The notes under the pieces are model-generated. The model searched no databases and had not been told where the DNA came from. It worked only from the letters and a program-made list of their open reading frames with translations. From Anisakis pegreffii (taxonomy: Eukaryota; Nematoda; Chromadorea; Rhabditida; Anisakidae): a DNA stretch of 64,000 nucleotides. The stretch spans positions 248,001 to 312,000 of the forward strand of contig JAPYMA010000568.1 in NCBI GenBank assembly GCA_035041965.1, given 5' to 3'. The translations under genes and the position numbers were made by a program. Shown one piece after another: positions 51,783-63,300 of the stretch; position 1 is the first letter of the stretch; each line of letters begins with the position of its first letter.

Positions 51783-53489
51783 GCATTCGCATCAACCAAT
51801 ATGTGGAATTCGATACAGAGGAAGTGTGAACGTTTTACCTATCACTATATCCAATTCAAAATTATACTGCTATCATCTGATGTTTTCGACATAGACTCCG
51901 TTTTAAACCGAAAATCATCTCGATCAAAACTGTATCCATGACTTGAGAATACACCAATCAGAGAAAATCAACAGAACAACTGAATCATTCGGATGCATCA
52001 AAATATTCCACGGAATATTAGTTTAGACATGCATGCAAGTCTAGTCACCCGCATTAAGCAATCCATTAAGCAAGGAATTTAATTCCGCTTTGAACACTTG
52101 GGAGTTCGTTTGTAAAGAAGTTTTATTTCGGTCAGGATAACACTAAGCGTTACATACAGAAGTATGAAAACAATAGTGGAACATTGCAAGTGACAGACAA
52201 CGAGACATCATGCGACTCAGATCCATCCATGAGAATATTTATTTGCAAGAAAGGGCGAAAAGTTTCACGATTATATCAACAACGAATATGTATAAACTAC
52301 TGCTGATAGAGCTCGCTATTCAAAAAGCATCGGTACAGAGGAAGCTGTCACGGTTCGAGTGTTAACCTTCAATAGGTTATTGAGAACCAAATTGATGAAC
52401 ATCAGCAATAAATCACCGTTTGAATAATGATAATCGTTATATATTCGCATACATTATCTACAGTATATCTTAGAATTCCTATGAAATGACGGCCGAAAAC
52501 TTCTAGACAATTTTTACACGATAATTCGCACTGCTTTCGAGAATGTCACGCATAAGCAACCACATCGGAACGATCAGTAAAATCTGATGAGTTGTGATTG
52601 AGTTTGTTTGTAAAGTAAAAGTGTGATAGATAGGTAAGATAACGATTGTGACATATGCATAACGACAGCGTATTTCTTCTGAAATGAAACTGTGATCGAC
52701 AAATACTTCAGTCCTCGAATAACCGAAAAAGTTGAACGGGAATACTGCTAGAATAGACAGTCGAAATGGTGGTGCTTTCGACTAGAACATTGTAAGGTGT
52801 TCGATGCTCTATCAAAAAATTCCGTCCGTCCCCTTTCACTCAATAGTTGCCTTCCGCAACAACGCAAGTCCTCCGCAATGCAATCCACGTCGAGAACAAT
52901 GTAACTATTTACATAATCAATTCGTTGATTATTTTGCGTTTTCTGTCGCAAATATGTTTGAAATGATTCTTGAAATTCACTTCAACAGCCATCAAAACCG
53001 ACTGATCCAATTATTGCGCAAGCATTTTGCGTTTCTTACCATTCAATAACTTCCCTTTCGTCGCAAAGATTTTGAAAAGTCCATGCCTCATTTCACAATT
53101 CCTCCCTTCATGCACGTGGCACAGTCATGCGAAAAGTACTAACAATTCAGAACTTGAGCTAAGTTTTATTTAATCAGCAAATCCAACTCATTACGAGTTT
53201 ATGCCTCTCTGTTATTACCAATATCACTAATATCACATTCTTCCTTCCTTGGCATTCTTCTTTCCGCGCAGCTAACAATAATAGCGTTTGGAATCATCTG
53301 TCTTCATGAAATCCGAACTTGAATTATTGATTTGGCAAGTACAGAGGTTTTGGGCTACTCTCCCATATGCCCATTTATTTCTAGGGAGAGGGACTCAGAA
53401 AGAGCCCGAAAATACATTCCGATTGATCGATTGAACACTTGTCCAACGATCGTTCAGAGTAGTTGTTTGGAACAGCCATTAGTAGTGAA
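51783..53489. other. No recognised feature
   Basis: AT-rich sequence. A plus-strand open frame at 52804-53049 and the opposite one at 52748-52951 overlap each other, and neither resembles a known protein or has convincing splice sites. Confidence 0.5.
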
Positions 53490-53701
53490 TCAGTAATCTT
53501 TCGTTATCAGTAATAAACGATTAATGTAACCGAGTAGATGCATAGCAATCGGCATATCAAGCACGCCACAACCAACCAATAACGAGCGCCATAGATAATT
53601 TGCATAGTTAAATCCAGCCGAATACCAACAACAATCCGTTAAGCCATCGCAACAATGACGAACATTTTGCCGATCGCACAGAACGATCGACAAAACAACC
53701 G
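53490..53701 (-). CDS. Cys-rich candidate terminal exon, unknown
   Basis: A minus-strand open segment starts after GGTGAG and ends at TGA. It encodes VVLSIVLCDRQNVRHCCDGL followed by TDCCWYSAGFNYANYLW, then a mostly hydrophobic tail ending LLLITKDY. The paired cysteines and hydrophobic stretch look less random than most open frames here, but there is no start codon with context, the acceptor is weak and no family is recognised. Confidence 0.15.
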
Positions 53702-53746
53702 CTCACCGTCATCCATAAAAATTAAACTGTGGAGTGCATATGGGAG

Positions 53747-53784
53747 ACCTAATTACCTACAATCTACCTAATTACCTACAATCT
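53747..53784. repeat. 19-bp perfect tandem duplication
   Basis: ACCTAATTACCTACAATCT occurs twice without gap. A third partial copy (ACCTAATCT) follows at about 53790. Confidence 0.85.
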
Positions 53785-54585
53785 AACATTACCTAATCTA
53801 ATATAAAAATGCTTCAAATAGCAACATATCGAATAACAAATGAGTGTTATTTTTTTTTGTTGACTGGAAGATGGAAATTAGAAAAAATATTTGAGTAACA
53901 CAACTTTGTTAAACCGAACACTAAGAAAAGTTAAAAATGATAGAAGCGAACTGATAAATGACGTTCGAGAAACACTAGATGATGCAGAGAGGAAATAAGG
54001 GGAATTACTGCTTGTATTAAAACACTGAACGATTTTGGTGCACTCGATAATTGCATATTCTCGAAAGATCACTTAAGATAAACTGCAGACTTTAAAAAAT
54101 CATTTACGTGCAGCAAATACTCAGCATCAGACTCGATTTTCAGGAGCGCACTTTATTTGTTTCTTGAGCGAGCGTTGTGAGAAACATTCTCATTTATGAC
54201 GCATTATGTACAATACTGCAGATAAAGGCATTTGGTGAAGTTTCCGCGAAACTTTCCAGTGGATACACCATTCAAAACGAATGTCTTAATCGGTGTGGAA
54301 TTTTTAAAATGAAAGTGATATTTATCAAGATACAAGAATTACTTCAAACAATTTCAGCGCAATTTTAACAAATTTCAAAGCGCAATTCTTCTCAATTAAA
54401 AGCACACCGTAATGAAAGCGTTTTAAATATTCGAATAAAACCAGTACGCCGATGGTTTCACCGTGAATGTATGAAATATACGTCGTAAAGATCTCTATTC
54501 ATTGTTTTACTTAAACTCAACTAATGAAAGAACCATTTGTGTTTGCGATGTATACGGAGGGGATGCATAAATTCGATTGCAATGC

Positions 54586-55015
54586 TTGACATTAATAACA
54601 AATGCATTGATGAATTAATGAACTCTACAGGATTATGGTAGAATAAGCAATAGGTGATCATCTAATTCAACACGCGCAGAAACAATCCATCTGAAAGAAG
54701 TACAAATGCATCGAATTCAATCAACAGTTGCGTGCCGTAGTTCATTCCGACCGAACATCGTTGATTAAATATGTGGATTTTCATCACGAAAATGTAACGC
54801 ATATCACCTGCCATTCGTTTGAATCAGTAACTTAATCAGGAGCAATATAATACTATAATTAATTGTAGTAGCACATTGACCGTCAGCAATATTGAAAACA
54901 TCACCCTTTCATCACACAAAGAAATTTTTGACATTAGTAACAGATGAGGTACTAAATTAATGAACTCAGTGGGGCAATGGTTGAACAAGCAATGAGTGAT
55001 CATCTAATTCAACAC
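54586..55015. repeat. Direct repeat pair of about 88 bp
   Basis: Copies at 54586-54673 and 54928-55015 share TTGACATTA-TAACA, AATTAATGAACTC, AAGCAAT and the exact GTGATCATCTAATTCAACAC. A third partial start (TTGACATTAATAACAGCATT) is at about 55020. The period is about 342 bp, so either a tandemly duplicated 342-bp unit or a dispersed repeat. No coding potential. Confidence 0.7.
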
Positions 55016-55039
55016 ATCTTTTGACATTAATAACAGCAT

Positions 55040-56900
55040 TGCTTTGGTAACCCCTTAATAACCACGTACCATAGTTGTCTAAATGGCGTTTGATCCTTCG
55101 GCTGCTGGAACCTGAATCTTAGCTCAGCCCAGGTTTAAAGTTAAAATTAGTTTGATTGTGAGTATAAGTTCAACTTAAACCAGAGTCTATTTCGATGAAT
55201 ACATTTCTGCAGTGAAAAGGGGACAAACAATGATGGAGGACGTTTCTCACTCTGGGCAAAGCGAAATCTTATCGAGTACGAAGGTTGATAGTACCAGATG
55301 AAGGATCGGTATCTGTTCGATCTTGAATCGATACTTTTGAAAAATTATTCTTAATGGTTTTACAAACATGTCGACGAATATCTTCGGATATCAGATGCAT
55401 TTTGAGATTAAGCGTGGGGATGGTCTTGAAGCATGAACACAACTGATCATTAAATACTCCTTGCAAGTTATAGGAGAATTAAACTACAAACATATGAGGA
55501 AAACTAGAAATGCTTTCTATGTCGTTTCAAGTCGGTTTGCTTAAATCATTTTCTTTTCTGACGCTCACACGGTTGAATTCATATTCGTTCTTGTGGAAGC
55601 ATTTCATAGATGCATTTTATGACGGCCATTAACATGCATTTGATGAGATCGTTATATGAGTCAACACTGATTGACGCTTATCATAAGAGGCCGTAAATTC
55701 TGAGTCGTTGCTTAGAATTCTTTGTGAATTTTCAGTGATTAAGAAGATAATACCCTTTATGCCAGTGGTGAACACAAAAGCAAACTGCAACAAGCAATCA
55801 CAACTTTCACACAATGAACAACGAAATTCACTACGAGAAATGGCACGGTGAAATTCAACATGTTACCTATGTCAGCCACTAAGCAATAGTTCACTACGGA
55901 TGAGTCTAATGATGATCATTATGGTGTGTAAAGTAAATGAATAACATCTGATTTGGAAAATCCCACATTTCAGCATTAATTTCACTCACAAATATGCGCC
56001 TTGATATCAATCGGCAATCGATACTCACACCGGCCGTTAGCACTTAGCATCTTGTCATCTCGTGTCTAAGCTGATAACAATACACTTGCATGTAATACGA
56101 AATTCTTGATTCTCAAACACTTATTTACAATGTTTTAAGTCCATTTTCTCTCACAATCAGTATTAACGTCAGCTGAATTCTGCCGTTTAGGAAATTTCGA
56201 TTTTTTACGGAAGAAATGCATCGCATGAATTATGTAATTTGAATTTCGAAATAATTGAAAGTTCGAGGTTTATCTAAAAAGGTAAATAATATCCGCAATG
56301 GATTTTCATCGAACCATCGAGCACTTACATATTTAATAATTTCGATCAAAAATCATGCAAATGTACTTGATATTCAAGCATAAGATCCTTTTGAATGGAA
56401 CAACTTTGCTCACTTCGGCAATGAATATGAGTGAATTCAGTGAGAATTTATGTACATTTCGATCGGATGAAAACATATCCAAATAGCGAAGTAAAAAGAC
56501 TTGCAGTCTTTGGAACATGCAGTTGAATTAACAGATGGAATATTGAAGTCGAACAAATCTTGTAGGAGGAAACGACTCAAAATTTCATTGAACTTTGTTG
56601 CTCTTGGTTTTTATTAGAAAATGTGATTATCTCTGTTAGTCTAATACATAGAAATGCATCCAAATGAGGGTGATATAAACCAATAAAGAGCAGAATAATC
56701 AGTTGAATATTCAATGAAATGTTACGTAAAAGTTCATCGAGCTGTCGTTGATCATGTCATTCGTCCGAATTGCGTCAATTTCCTTAGCTGAACATCAATG
56801 ATAGGGGGCAAACAGCAAAGATAACTGCATATAGATTAGATGGGAATGATTAAGGCTTGCTTCAAGATGGGTATACTATCAAAATTCACACAAACTGATC
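55040..56900. other. No recognised feature
   Basis: AT-rich sequence with no supported gene or repeat on either strand. Short open frames lack splice or start context. Confidence 0.5.
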
Positions 56901-56910
56901 TGTTTTATCA

Positions 56911-56995
56911 AATCTCGAAATCCCGGGATTGTTCAAAACTTAAATCCCGGGGTCGGGATCAGAACTGTAATCCCGAAATCCCGTGCAAACCCTAG
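56911..56995. repeat. Clustered AATCCCG repeat (probable transposon end)
   Basis: Five to six copies of AATCCCG or its ATCCCGGGAT palindromic form lie in 85 bp, ending CCCGTGCAAACCCTAG. Reversed, this reads CTAGGGTTTGCACGGG, which resembles the terminal region of dispersed hAT-like repeats in several animals. Element limits were not determined. Confidence 0.4.
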
Positions 56996-56999
56996 TCCA

Positions 57000-59403
57000 A
57001 TACCATTGAAGTAGTCCATCGTTTTAAAGTGATGTTAGCATCTTTTCAAATACTGAAATACTTTAATAAATTCGAAGAAATCAACGAGCAGAAGCGATGT
57101 TCACTGAATACAACAGGAATGAAGCGAGCAACATCATCGAACAGCTTTACAGAACGGAGATCGTCACCGTCATTCATTCCGCATGACAAACAAGCGTGAT
57201 TATAGCAATTAGCAAGCACTTGTTTGCGTGTTAACAGTTGTTGATCAAAACATTTTATTCACGTGAGGCATTCATGAACTATTTATGTAGCACTCAACTG
57301 GATATAAAGCAAAACATTGTTAATCTCATAGTTTGTAACCAAACTTCCAGGTAACTTTAGCGGATGAGTTGAAGCTTTTTCTATTTCCTCCTGCCGGTTA
57401 CGATTTTCGTTGATGAATGTGATACAAACTTGGTTACAGTGATATTCAATAGATCCCAATAGTACCTCAAATGTCATTCGAAATCTCCACAAAAACCCAA
57501 CTAGACGTAGCTCTTCGACACGCATATCACACACACACACACAAATTTCGAGAAACAGCTCCATTGCTTATTTTACCCGGAGGCATTCGTAGCCGTAACA
57601 ATCAGAATGACATTTTTCGAAGGAATGAACCCTTCGGCGGACATTCTTCAATGAAATGCATTAAGAGTGCAGATCAGCGTAATCAGTAACATCGAATCTC
57701 ATAACAATCTATCATATATTCAAATCCTAGCAATATGATTTGAAAAGCTTATAAAGATGAAACTTAAGAGCGTAAATCAAATTTAACTCTTCCACGATAT
57801 AAAATTATGAGTGATGAATTGCACTTTTAGTGCATGTTCAAGAGAAGCAACATGAAACGAATCGCATTTATCCATAATTGCATGTTGATGCATTTCTCAC
57901 TGATAATTATAGACAAATTACGTTTTGTATGAAGCATGAAAGGAAACGGTTACAGCGAATAAAAACAACGATAATTTCACATAATTACAAGAATTTCGTC
58001 CCGAGAATTTTGAAATATTCATTATGTTTCGTAATCCTCGGCGATAATACACAGTACAATGTACACAAAATTTATTTGTACATCGTAATTATATGCAGTA
58101 TATGGCACGAGTGGACTAGGAATCATCGAACCGTGGGATTTGTATTGATTGACATTTCATCCGGCTCATTGAGATCTCAAAAACCGCTTTTTTTTGTGGA
58201 GAATGCATAGTTTTGCATGCATGAAGTATGGCAAGATTAGACCCAGAGTTTTATCGGTGAGACATTATTGTTGGTGAATCATAAGTGTAATAAACTCTAG
58301 AATAAATGTATCGAATTATTTTGAAGAAAGTAGCAAATTGCTTCGCGTTGAGATTACAAATTCAGAATATCAGGTTTTCCTTTCATAAATCTAGTGAATC
58401 GGGAAATCCAGTGTGGGTTCCCTTGCCCACCTCGAGAGTGCCGAATGATATGTCAATCATGATGCCATAAACCATCTTAACACTGCACCATACTTCATCA
58501 TTACAGATTATCGAGTCGAGTTCATTCGAAAGCTATTCTGTCAAACAACTTGTTTTACATGTTTCATTATGTTCAATATCATTAAATACAAAATCAATAC
58601 ATCAATTTGCTTTTTTTTTCGCCTCGTAAAAATTGATAGTAACAGATAATGCTCAAATGCGCAAAAGGAGTTACTTGTTCTACATGAGTAACCTAGTGGA
58701 TTTATTAGAAATGATAATCACTTCACACTTCTTTGATTTCATATAAAAATGTTTACATCTCCTAGTATCATCATCACCGAATCAAAACTAAATGAGTTCG
58801 ATAACTCATTTGCAACATTTCGAAAAAAAAAGGCACAACATCACTGAATAAGGTGGTTGTTCGAACGAAGAGCTTGGCTTTTCTTAATGAGTAAATTCAG
58901 ATGACATCAATAACTGCAACGGCCATATCCGTTCGGGCGTGAATGAAAGATGACCTAGCTCAGCTGAATTTGTAATGAATACACACGTATCTAATGGCCT
59001 CGCTAATGCATGTAGCCATCAAAACTTCAACTAGCTTGATTCGTTCAGTTGCGCGACCTTGCATGAATACCTTCAAAGGTTAAAAAACCATTTCCACTCC
59101 TGTGCTTTACTTCCTCAACTGTGATTGCTGCTTCATTCGCCTACTTCAAACAAATTTCGTTCCTTTCACTTGACACCAATTCTCAAATGGTAACTTACGA
59201 TTAGCGTGCACTTAATTAAAAAATCTCAAAGTGTATCGCATCAAGAAAAGTTTAATAAATCATTTTCAACACTGCACATTACGAATCAGCTGCCACAAAT
59301 ATCAACGGTAAATTTTGATTGAAATCATACTGAACGCTCATCCCAACAGACATGGTAACTGTGTTTCTGGTTCAAGGGAGGATACTGTTAAAAGGTGGTT
59401 CTG
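57000..59403. other. No recognised feature; short (AC)n tract at 57528-57543
   Basis: AT-rich sequence with a short CA microsatellite and no supported gene. The longest open frame (57878-58210, plus) has no resemblance to known proteins and lacks splice context. Confidence 0.5.
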
Positions 59404-59483
59404 GCTAACTAATTTTCTTTCTCATTAACGAAATACCCCAAACAATGGGGCTATTTCCTTAACGAGAAAGGAAATTAGTTAGC
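59404..59483. repeat. Fold-back palindrome of about 80 bp
   Basis: The left arm GCTAACTAATTTTCTTTCTC... (59404-59440) and right arm (59446-59483) are near-perfect reverse complements with three or four mismatches and a 5-base loop. The RNA or single strand would form a hairpin of about 37 bp. It could be a miniature fold-back element or a small-RNA precursor. No target duplication was recognised. Confidence 0.65.
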
Positions 59484-59489
59484 TAGATT

Positions 59490-61363
59490 AGCCAGTCTAG
59501 GTTTTACATAAGCGTTCAGCATCGAAATGAAGTTGCTCATGCACATCAAACCTTAATGTACTTGCGCTCACCGACCAGATATGCCCTCATCGCAACTTAC
59601 GTCTATCCAATTTACACGATTTTCGAGTTATATAACTTCTCCGTAACTGGAAGAAAATATCAAGGAGCAATACTTATATAAGGTCGACAAGGAATAGCAA
59701 TTCAAGAGTTATCAAAAATCTTTATATTCAAGTAACAATATCAATGAAAACGCGTTGTTAGAAGCTATTGGTAAGTTATAGTAAAATTTCATATCGATGC
59801 AATAATGACAGTTATAAGGTGTTGTTGTCTACATTTGAATTATAGTAAGGTCATCCACGTTCTACCCAATAGATAAAGAATGTTATCAACATTCTTCACT
59901 AAACAATCATTAGAGGCAGGAATTATCTGAATCAAGCCGTGTAACTAAACCAGTATACACAAGCTGGATGTGCAGAGTCTTTAAGGGGTGCACCTTTGGA
60001 ACATAAAGCAATAAGATTGCACATTATTGTAAAACTTGCTCTGAAATAACAACGGCGAGCATATAGTCAAATGTCTATAAATAAAATAAAGTAGTAGACA
60101 TCAACATGAAGTATGTGCTCATGAATAGAATGAATGCTTTCTGGTACCTGCTTGAAGCTAATGGAATTACGTTAAAACACTTTGTTAGGCGGTGCATCCG
60201 TAAATACGTTAATGAATAACGTGCATTATGAATTGGGTAACATTCTGTTGAACCACTCAGTTCCAATGGCTGATTCTTTCCTTTTCTTGTTTATGACCAT
60301 CAATCAATACTGATGCTTGCAAGAGTGCTCACATTCTACCTGCGAGAGCAATCTGCTCAAAAGATTTTCGAGTTGTTTCATTCGTTCCTGATCCTTTGTT
60401 TTCTTGAAAATTATGTGAAGCATTCTATCGCTGTTTTGCTCACTAACCGTTTAGGTAATTGTATCCATACTTACATATTTCATATTCACTTACAAATCCA
60501 CAAGTACGAACATGCTAAACATCCATTCTACTTATACGTACTTCAACACGTCAACATTATTCACTTTACTGACGATTTGAAGTTTAGTTCAACGATTTAT
60601 TTTGTTTGTTTGTTTTTTTTTGTTAATGAACACTTGACAATAAATTAGATGAGCGATGAGGGCGTTTGGGGATGAAACAGATGCAAAAGACTTTAGTTGG
60701 ATTTGCTGCAAATTAAATGGGTTAAGACGTAGTGAAATGCGATGTTAACAAACTGATGGATGGCATTAGAGCATCGAAAGGAATAGTGGAGGAGTGCAGA
60801 TGCATCGTTGAATGAGTGATATAATCCCAGCAAGTGGTCGTGGGATTAACAAACCTGTCGCCAGAATGGCATGATGTCAGAACCATTCTTAACGCAGTGA
60901 GAAATGAACAAATGCATAACGAATTTGTCTTGCAATGAATAATTCGGTAATTGCATTCATATTCGATAGCGGTAAAATGAAGCTCCTCATCAGTAAACTT
61001 GATACATGTACCTCCATTTACCAACAGTAGTTGGTTGCTTCATTTGATTTATTTAACTTTCCTACAAATATTACACCTTGGTTCTTCTTTCAGCACACGC
61101 TCTAAGAAGGGTATTCGTAAACTACAAGTGACGACGGAGTCATGAAATTCGAATAGCCTTGTGTGCTTCAGGAGTTTATTTGTACGGTGCTGAAAACTGA
61201 AAGGAATATACCTCATCAATTTAGGCGTTCACTGATCGAGTCTACAATCTGTATTACCAAACTTCATTCTATTGTCGCTTGTGATTGTTAATCACGTTTT
61301 GTTACTTCCATTGAGTCCCTTTAATTCGCCATAATATGAAAACGTACAATTTCTTGTAATCAG
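59490..61363. other. No recognised feature
   Basis: AT-rich. An open frame on plus at 60313-60648 encodes a Phe/Leu/His-rich sequence ending next to a T-rich run; it has no family resemblance and I do not call it a gene. Confidence 0.5.
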
Positions 61364-61731
61364 TTACCGTAGTTTCCGCACTACAGGGCGCACTCTCACT
61401 GAATGGTCTATTTTCGAACTTATTTCTTATGTAAAGCGCATCGGACTATAAAGCGCATTAAGGGAAACAAAACAGTCAGATAAGTCAGTCGGTCAAACTT
61501 TATGGAACGTATCCGAAATAACTCTCGATATTGTTCAAACTTTAATGAGCGTATTCACAATAACTGCAAACCTTGTTCAGTTGTAACACGTAAAAAAAAC
61601 ATAGTATGTACCACACAAATCGCTTCGGGATCAGTAACCAGAATTAATCCATGTATAAGGCGCACTTTCGTTTTTTTTTTGAGAAAATTAAGGGCTTTTA
61701 AGTGCGCATTATAGTCCGGAAAATACGGTAA
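61364..61731. mobile_element. 368-bp MITE with TTACCGTA...TACGGTAA ends
   Basis: Imperfect terminal inverted repeats of about 33 bp: left TTACCGTAGTTTCCGCACTA, right (reversed) TTACCGTATTTTCCGGACTA, both followed by a GCGCAC motif. Internally the motif recurs as GCGCATCGGACTATAAAGCG and ATAAGGCGCACTTTCG. This ACCGTATTTTCCGGACTATA-GCGCAC signature is that of a MITE-like repeat I remember from several animal genomes. No transposase is encoded. Exact ends and target duplication are uncertain. Confidence 0.6.
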
Positions 61732-62001
61732 TCATCTCATTCAGCATCCAGTGCTCGAAATTATCTTGTGAAATGAAACTGTTCATGTTTTTAAGAATAC
61801 TGGAAGAAGGGATTAAAATGCAACGAGATTTTAACTTTAATGAATCCATAATGAAGTGAGACAAATAGGAAAAAGATTCACAGAACACACCAAATGACGA
61901 AAGCTAGGAGAAAACAGTTGGGTTGGTGTGCACCGTCCGAAATCGGCAGAGGAGGTTACATTACGCTAGCATTGATCTTTCGCATTGGTTTTAATTTATG
62001 A

Positions 62002-62112
62002 CAGTGGTTTTCGCGAAGTGGAACATTTCCTCTGGAGAGGAATTTGAGGGAGGGGGGAGGGGGATGGGCAGGAAGGAACTGAGGAGGTCGGCAAGTTATT
62101 GTTAATCTCGTG
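62002..62112 (+). mobile_element. hAT-like terminal fragment, copy B
   Basis: Starts CAGTGGTTTTCG and carries a purine-rich GAGGGAGGGGGGAGGGGGAT run, GAGGAGGTCGGCAA and ATCTCGTGT, in the same order as copy A at 28796. The two are diverged. Boundaries are approximate at the 3' side. Confidence 0.35.
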
Positions 62113-63057
62113 TTTACAATTCTGGCATTGTCATTCAATAGTGATTTCGAAAAGCTTGTTTGATCACAGGGAATTGCATTCTTCTTTTTAGATATAACCG
62201 ATAAATTTTTGTTATTATCATTTTTTTGTTATTCTTTTTTGCTTATTCAACTTACCCGCATGATGTCAGTGCGCTCGGCCTTTCATGCTGTATTATTGTT
62301 TGTACATATTTCTTACTCGGCAATAAACAATCTATCTAAATTCACAACGTGACATTTCCCGATCACTGCATCAATCTCCTGACTCCCTCCACAGTCGTCA
62401 ACAAAATGAAACAGAATGTCAGAAGAAGTGGGGAATTTCGGGCATTGGATTACTGAAGTCAGAGGAGGAACGACGTCTGACATGCGGCAAAGAGCATCAG
62501 AACCATCCAGCTTCATTTTCAAACAGCCATTTAACACTCCCATTCTTGAAAAATGCTTGCCACCAAACGTGTTTGACCCAACGCCATTAATGAGCGCTTT
62601 TTGTTTGAATAAATGACAATATTGACGGAACATTAAGAAAATAAAATTGTTTGGGGTCCATTCTAATCACTGCGTAAATACTGCAGAAAATACCAATTAG
62701 CGACACAGGTTTTCCATGTTGAAATCAACCAAAACAGGATATGCAGTCAACAAGAATGGTGCAAATCTTAAATAAACCCATTAAAAACCATTAATATGAT
62801 TGACCAAGGAACCGTTATCATTATTAATTCACATGGACAATAATGAAAGGGGTTGAATTATATTCACTAAAAATTAGGGTACTTGAATCTCAACGCTGAA
62901 ACCATGGCAATAAACAGCGAACTGCAACATTTCAAAGGAAACAACGTCATATGGTTGAGCAACGTCAGCCAATCCAAATCTAAACCATTCAAATCCCCAG
63001 TATTTAGCAGCAAAAAAATCACTTTTCAACATTTGGTATAAACATCGTTCAGGATGA
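62113..63057. other. No recognised feature
   Basis: AT-rich sequence with T-rich runs at about 62220. The minus-strand open frames at 62313-62633 and 62874-63128 have no recognised homology; the second overlaps the retrotransposon fragment. Confidence 0.4.
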
Positions 63058-63300
63058 ATGGTTGGGATGACACGCCTGGAGCGCATTACGAATACACCAC
63101 TGCGAGGAAGACCTGGTGTAAAGGACATCGGCGAAGAGTATAAGAAACGTAACAGGATTTAGGCAGGATGTGTGGCTAGGAAGACGGATGACCGATGGAC
63201 CAAAAGCATGGTATCCGAGAGAATTGAAAAGACTTTTTGTGCAAATTCCGAAGAGATGAGAAGACGACATCGTCAGATGGGAGCATCATTTTCGGAAAAG
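63058..63300 (+). pseudogene. Broken 3' tail of a non-LTR retrotransposon reverse transcriptase
   Basis: The plus-strand frame reads MVGMTRLERITNTPLRGRPG, then VKDIGEEYKKRNRI, a stop codon, then AGCVARKTDDRWTKSM. A frame change follows to WYPRELKRLF and EDDIVRWEHHF. These fit the C-terminal portion of animal RTE/CR1-like reverse transcriptases, where RxxGVKDIxEEYxKRKxRWAGHVAR, DDRWTK, WxPRxxKRxxGRPxxRW are standard. An in-frame stop and at least one frameshift show it is dead. The catalytic RT core was not found upstream. Confidence 0.55.

Noticed and set aside
53348..53409. Possible hairpin (TTTTGGGCT...AGCCCGAAAA with inner CTCTCCC/GGGAGAG)
   Set aside because: Large asymmetric internal loop and 19-base terminal loop; too weak to call an RNA.
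62874..63270. Two overlapping minus-strand open frames with protein-like composition
   Set aside because: They are largely antisense to the retrotransposon reverse-transcriptase fragment on the plus strand.
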